NCBI GenBank assembly: GCA_025358395.1
Contig: JANYJT010000199.1
Coordinates: forward strand, 1 to 5,756
Reading direction: 5' to 3'
Source: Bacteroidia bacterium
Lineage (GTDB): Bacteria; Bacteroidota; Bacteroidia; Bacteroidales; Prolixibacteraceae
Length of the DNA: 5,756 bases
Shown in pieces: positions 5,510 through 5,756 of this stretch (the stretch's first letter is position 1; each line of letters starts with the position of its first letter). Below the pieces are notes generated by a model. The model ran no database searches. It was given only the letters and a program-made list of their open reading frames with translations, and was not told the origin of the DNA. The translations under genes were made by a program, and so were the position numbers.

Positions 5510-5756
5510 ATGAGAACACTAAAATTTTATTCACTGATACTGTTTCTATTCACGTTATCCGCCTGCTCTGAGGACATAATGGATAAGATTAATGAAAATC
5601 CGAACAACCCGTCAGAAATGGCCAGCAGGTTAATAATAACAGATGTTATGACTTCAAGTGCCTTCAATGTTACCAGTTCTGATTACGCTTTTTACACTTC
5701 CGTTTACATGGAATTGAACACAGGAATCTGGGGGCAGATGTATAATGCCGAAATCA
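5510..5756 (+). CDS. SusD/RagB-family outer-membrane lipoprotein (SusD-like_2 type), 5' part
   Basis: The gene begins with ATG 5510 and is cut by the window end after 82 codons. A lipoprotein signal peptide is clear: hydrophobic residues to about 17, then the lipobox LSAC with lipidated Cys19. The next residues, S-E-D, fit the Bacteroidota lipoprotein export signal (acidic residues just after the Cys), so it should be surface exposed. The stretch 'DKINENPNNPSEM' (25-37) is the common N-terminus of SusD relatives. The following helices 'LIITDVMTSSAFNVTSSDYA..TSVYMELNTGIWGQMYNAEI' resemble the SusD-like_2 (nutrient-binding) branch rather than classical starch SusD. SusD proteins act as a lid on the SusC barrel and capture the ligand. 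The 19-base gap to susC (A-rich, no strong ribosome site) points to one transcript, so the frameshift upstream might also lower susD expression through polarity. Confidence 0.88.
   Translation, partial: MRTLKFYSLILFLFTLSACSEDIMDKINENPNNPSEMASRLIITDVMTSSAFNVTSSDYAFYTSVYMELNTGIWGQMYNAEI

Noticed and set aside
1..5756. tRNA, rRNA, CRISPR array, insertion sequence or phage-type genes
   Set aside because: I looked on both strands and saw no cloverleaf-type pattern, regularly spaced repeats, transposase motifs or terminal inverted repeats with target duplications.

Overview
The window is from a member of the Bacteroidota, probably Bacteroidales (the order is inferred). Evidence is a SusC/SusD outer-membrane nutrient-uptake pair, the -7 promoter motif TAnnTTTG upstream of two genes, signal peptides ending in ...AQ or ...GQ, and moderately AT-rich DNA with almost no Shine-Dalgarno sequences.

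Left end (1-295, + strand): the last 22 codons of what looks like a class-V aminotransferase/cysteine desulfurase overlap by 17 bases a complete small DUF3343 (Se/S-carrier-like) protein. Together they suggest a sulfur- or selenium-handling operon that begins outside the window. Middle (280-1609, - strand): a periplasmic protein with a TonB C-terminal domain plus a TPR-like tail runs tail-to-tail into the DUF3343 gene with a 16-base overlap. Upstream of it is a secreted 153-residue protein that I do not recognise. The 145-base gap between these two holds an elaborate nested inverted repeat (1023-1101). A -7-like promoter lies just upstream of the 153-residue gene.

1610-2191 is a gene-free stretch apart from the two promoters at its edges. 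It holds one minus-strand frame (1704-1931) that I do not regard as a convincing gene.

Right part (2151-5756, + strand): a promoter overlapped by a small palindrome drives a SusC-family TonB-dependent transporter, followed 19 bases later by the start of a SusD-family lipoprotein (SusD-like_2 type) that runs off the window. The susC gene is broken by a single-base frameshift at about 3014: the signal peptide, CarboxypepD_reg-like domain, TonB box and plug are in one frame (to 3043), and the whole beta-barrel is in another (open from 3016 to 5490). Restoring one base gives a normal 1081-residue SusC. No regulator, sugar-degrading enzyme or other substrate clue lies beside the pair in this window.

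I found no clear evidence of a wholly new system. The points most worth checking are the susC frameshift, the nested inverted repeat, and the desulfurase/DUF3343 pairing.
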